This document shows positions 61,654-64,000 of a stretch of 64,000 nt of DNA, in pieces. Where the stretch lies: assembly GCF_019578655.1 (NCBI RefSeq), contig NC_063259.1:30615277-30679276 (forward strand), given 5' to 3'. Origin of the DNA: Ricinus communis. Its lineage: Eukaryota > Streptophyta > Magnoliopsida > Malpighiales > Euphorbiaceae. The notes under the pieces are model-generated. The model did not search any database. It saw only the letters and a program-made list of their open reading frames with translations, and was not told the DNA's origin. Each line of letters begins with the position of its first letter. The stretch's first letter is position 1. Both the position numbers and the translations under genes were made by a program.

Positions 61654-64000
61654 ATGGCTCAAGTTGTGGCTACCAGATCGATTCACACTTCATTGCTGTG
61701 TCCTACCTCTGGATCCTCACTGCAAGACCGGGCAGATAAGCTAAAGCCTTCAAGTTTTGCGTCAAAGTTACTGTCACGCGAAGACAACAAGAGAAATAAG
61801 AACAGCAGCCTTACAATTTCTCGCAGAAACACTCAAATCCAAGCTGCTAACAGATCCACACGTGTCGAAACTGAAGTTATTCCTGTATCGCCTGAGGATG
61901 TACCGCAGGTCCGTAACTGTAATGTAATTTGAGATCTGGTAACCGAAGAAACGCTGTGCTGAAGTTAATTTTGATTGATCAAATTGCTTATGTGGCCAAG
62001 TAATTAGATCCTCTATTACAATATTAGATTGTTTTTTGGTGATTGGGAATTGTTAACTGAGTTCTGTTTTATTATCAGAGAGAGGAGCAGGTATTGCATT
62101 TACAGCAATTAGGCGACACATCAGTGAGTATGTGGTCCAAGCCTGTAGTTAGACGGAAGACAAAGATTGTATGCACCATAGGTCCATCAACAAACACGAG
62201 GGAGATGATTTGGAAGCTGGCTGAAGCAGGAATGAACGTAGCTCGACTGAATATGTCTCATGGAGACCATGCATCTCATCAGAAAGTTATAGATTTAGTT
62301 AAAGAATATAATGCACAGTCCAAAGATAATGTCATTGCTATCATGCTTGACACTAAGGCAGGTTACTTAACTTATTTCTTATATTACAATTAGTTACAGT
62401 CACACACTTCTGAATTGACCAAAATGTAACTAAACTTAGTGTTAATATGAAACAGACTTGTTAGATATTGTGGTTTCCTCATAACTTATAACTGTTATTG
62501 CCTTAATTATTTAATTTTGTTTTGGTTGTTATTAGGGTCCTGAAGTTAGGAGTGGCGACTTGCCTCAACCGATCATGTTATCACCTGGACAGGAATTTAC
62601 TTTTACAATTCGTAGGGGGGTTGGCACTGCTGATTGCGTTAGTGTTAACTATGATGATTTTGTTAATGATGTAGAAGTTGGTGACATGCTTCTTGTTGAT
62701 GGTACGTGGTATTTTTTTTATTCTTGTTTTGTAGAATAGGCAATGGTTGAAGTGTTGGCACCCGAAAGAGGGAATATTTAATTTTCATAATTCATTTGGT
62801 CTACTTGTTTTATTTATCCGTGTGTCTGACTCTTGATCTATGGTGTAGGTGGTATGATGTCACTTCTGGTGAAGTCCAAGACAGAAGATTCAGTGAGGTG
62901 TGAAGTAATTGATGGAGGAGAACTAAAGTCTAGGCGTCATTTGAATGTTAGAGGAAAAAGCGCGACACTGCCTTCCATCACTGGTTCGACCTGACATCAT
63001 TTATAGTTTCCCTAACGCTGTACCAATTTATTTTAGATTTTGCTTGTTTTTGTGAATGAACTTAGAAGTTTACATATTTTCTTGCAGAAAAGGATTGGGA
63101 TGACATAAAATTTGGAGTGGACAATAAGGTAGACTTCTATGCAGTTTCCTTTGTTAAAGATGCACAGGTTGTTCATGAATTAAAGAATTATTTGCAAGGT
63201 AATGTTATTGATCTTTTCTTTAAAATATTAATATGGGTCTGCATGATAACTAGCTAAAATTTAACATGCATGATTTTTTTTCTTTTACTTGGGCAGGCTG
63301 TGGTGCAGACATACATGTGATTGTGAAAATTGAAAGTGCAGATTCTATCCCAAATCTGCATTCAATAATCACAGCATCTGATGGGGTAACAATCTGATCT
63401 TTGCATAATGTGTTTTAGCTGCTAATATGTCTGATGGAACTTCTTTTTGTAGCTCTCAATTGTTTTGATTAGTTTTTTATCAAGTCAAAAAGTATCTTTT
63501 AAATATTGATACTTGTATATATGATAGCATTTGTGTTCTAATTCCTTGCTTTCGAGGATAACTTGATATCACTGCAAGTTTCTATTCTTTTAAGATTGTA
63601 CAAGTTTATGTTTTGGGTGTGTATGTCCTTGTGACTGCATGAGTTTATGAATTTTGATTTGTCAAAAATCTGAAATTTCTAATGTTTCATGGTTTGAAGT
63701 ATCTACTTGGTTTAAGTGTTCATATCACCATAATCTTTTTGGATCAGAGTCGGTATGAAGAAATTTCATCATTCATTATATACTGAGAGTGATATGTGTT
63801 CTTCTTGTTTAGGCAATGGTTGCAAGAGGAGACCTTGGTGCAGAGCTTCCTATCGAGGAGGTTCCACTCTTGCAGGTAGTTTTGTTTCTTACATACTGGT
63901 GACTGGATGGCATCATTGTTAGAGGCTATGTATATGTATAGACATGAAATTAAGTAATTCTCTACTTTCTAATGATAGGAAGAAATAATCAGACTGTGTC
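61654..64000 (+). CDS. PKP2: Plastidial pyruvate kinase, beta subunit (cut by right edge)
   Basis: Pyruvate kinase converts phosphoenolpyruvate and ADP to pyruvate and ATP. In plastids it feeds fatty-acid synthesis. Eight exons are seen: 61654-61908, 62079-62357, 62536-62701, 62849-62983, 63088-63198, 63297-63385, 63813-63875 and 63979 to the edge. They join in phase to the beta-subunit sequence. A Ser/Arg-rich transit peptide (about 1-65) comes first. Then come RRKTKIVCTIGPSTNTRE, AGMNVARLNMSHGDH, MLDTKGPEVRSGDLPQP, the B-domain (FTFTIRRGVGT, VDGGMMSLLVKSK), DFYAVSFVKDAQVV, HVIVKIESADSIPNL (catalytic Lys region) and MVARGDLGAELPIEEVP. The last third is missing. The first coding exon is preceded by a CT-rich leader (about 61460-61560). 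Intron 2 uses a GC donor (AAG|gcaggt). The ortholog is Arabidopsis At5g52920, also called PKp-beta1. Confidence 0.95.
62358..62535 (+). other. GC-AG intron (PKP2, intron 2)
   Basis: Only AAG|gc…attag|GGT keeps the frame and gives LDTK-GPEVRSG. The nearby GT (CAG|gttact) would cause a stop. Confidence 0.85.

Noticed and set aside
1..64000. CRISPR arrays, bacterial operons, rRNA or tRNA genes
   Set aside because: None seen. The sequence is a plant nuclear segment, and the short tandem repeats have no spacer structure.

Overview
This is a nuclear plant (eudicot) genome window. The genes are split by short GT-AG introns, the spacers are AT-rich with many poly-A/T and TA tracts, and there is a Ty1/copia element and an insert of plant mitochondrial nad2. 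The protein set suggests a rosid, possibly Malpighiales, but I cannot name the species. There is no operon organisation. Each gene is a separate unit.

Layout. 1-2.4 kb (-): the 5' part of an AAA-type ATPase gene, cut by the left edge. 2.9-16 kb: a gene-poor AT-rich stretch. 16.0-19.1 kb (+): an S-type anion channel of the SLAH3/SLAH2 type with an intron in its 5' UTR. 23.9-24.7 kb (-): a membrane-associated kinase regulator (MAKR6-like). 25.9-28.4 kb: unresolved short coding-like segments. 28.4-33.7 kb (-): a complete but defective Ty1/copia retrotransposon with LTRs, primer-binding site, polypurine tract and an imperfect 5-bp target duplication. 35.7-39.2 kb (+): a G-type lectin S-receptor-like kinase (At5g24080 type). 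40.8-41.3 kb (+): a small membrane protein of unknown function. 42.7-46.6 kb (+): a 15-exon LisH/WD40 gene (WDR91 homologue). 46.9-47.3 kb: mitochondrial nad2 DNA, followed by an 86-bp tandem duplication. 48.4-49.0 kb (+): a secreted kiwellin. 49.6-59.5 kb (-): a 21-exon TIMELESS gene. 61.7 kb to the right edge (+): the plastidial pyruvate kinase beta subunit, cut by the edge.

The splice-junction models are the strongest result. For SLAH, MAKR, the receptor kinase, WDR91, TIMELESS and pyruvate kinase the exons join in phase with the expected protein. The WDR91 homologue can only be read through if two introns are U12-type (minor spliceosome), one of them AT-AC, each with a canonical 5' site and branch-point motif. 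It also has a GC-AG intron, as does the pyruvate kinase gene.

Regulation visible in the sequence: two E2F-type sites upstream of TIMELESS, which fits an S-phase replication-fork gene, and one AW-box (WRINKLED1-type element) upstream of the plastidial pyruvate kinase, which fits a fatty-acid-supply gene. From memory, AAA ATPase - MAKR - TIMELESS - pyruvate kinase matches Arabidopsis At5g52882-At5g52920, while SLAH3 and the receptor kinase match At5g24030-At5g24080. This interval may therefore keep together genes that Arabidopsis divides between two segments. I found no clearly new molecular system. The most interesting signals are the clustered non-canonical introns, the repeat-built TIMELESS C-terminus, the recently moved but heavily mutated copia element, and the nad2 insert.
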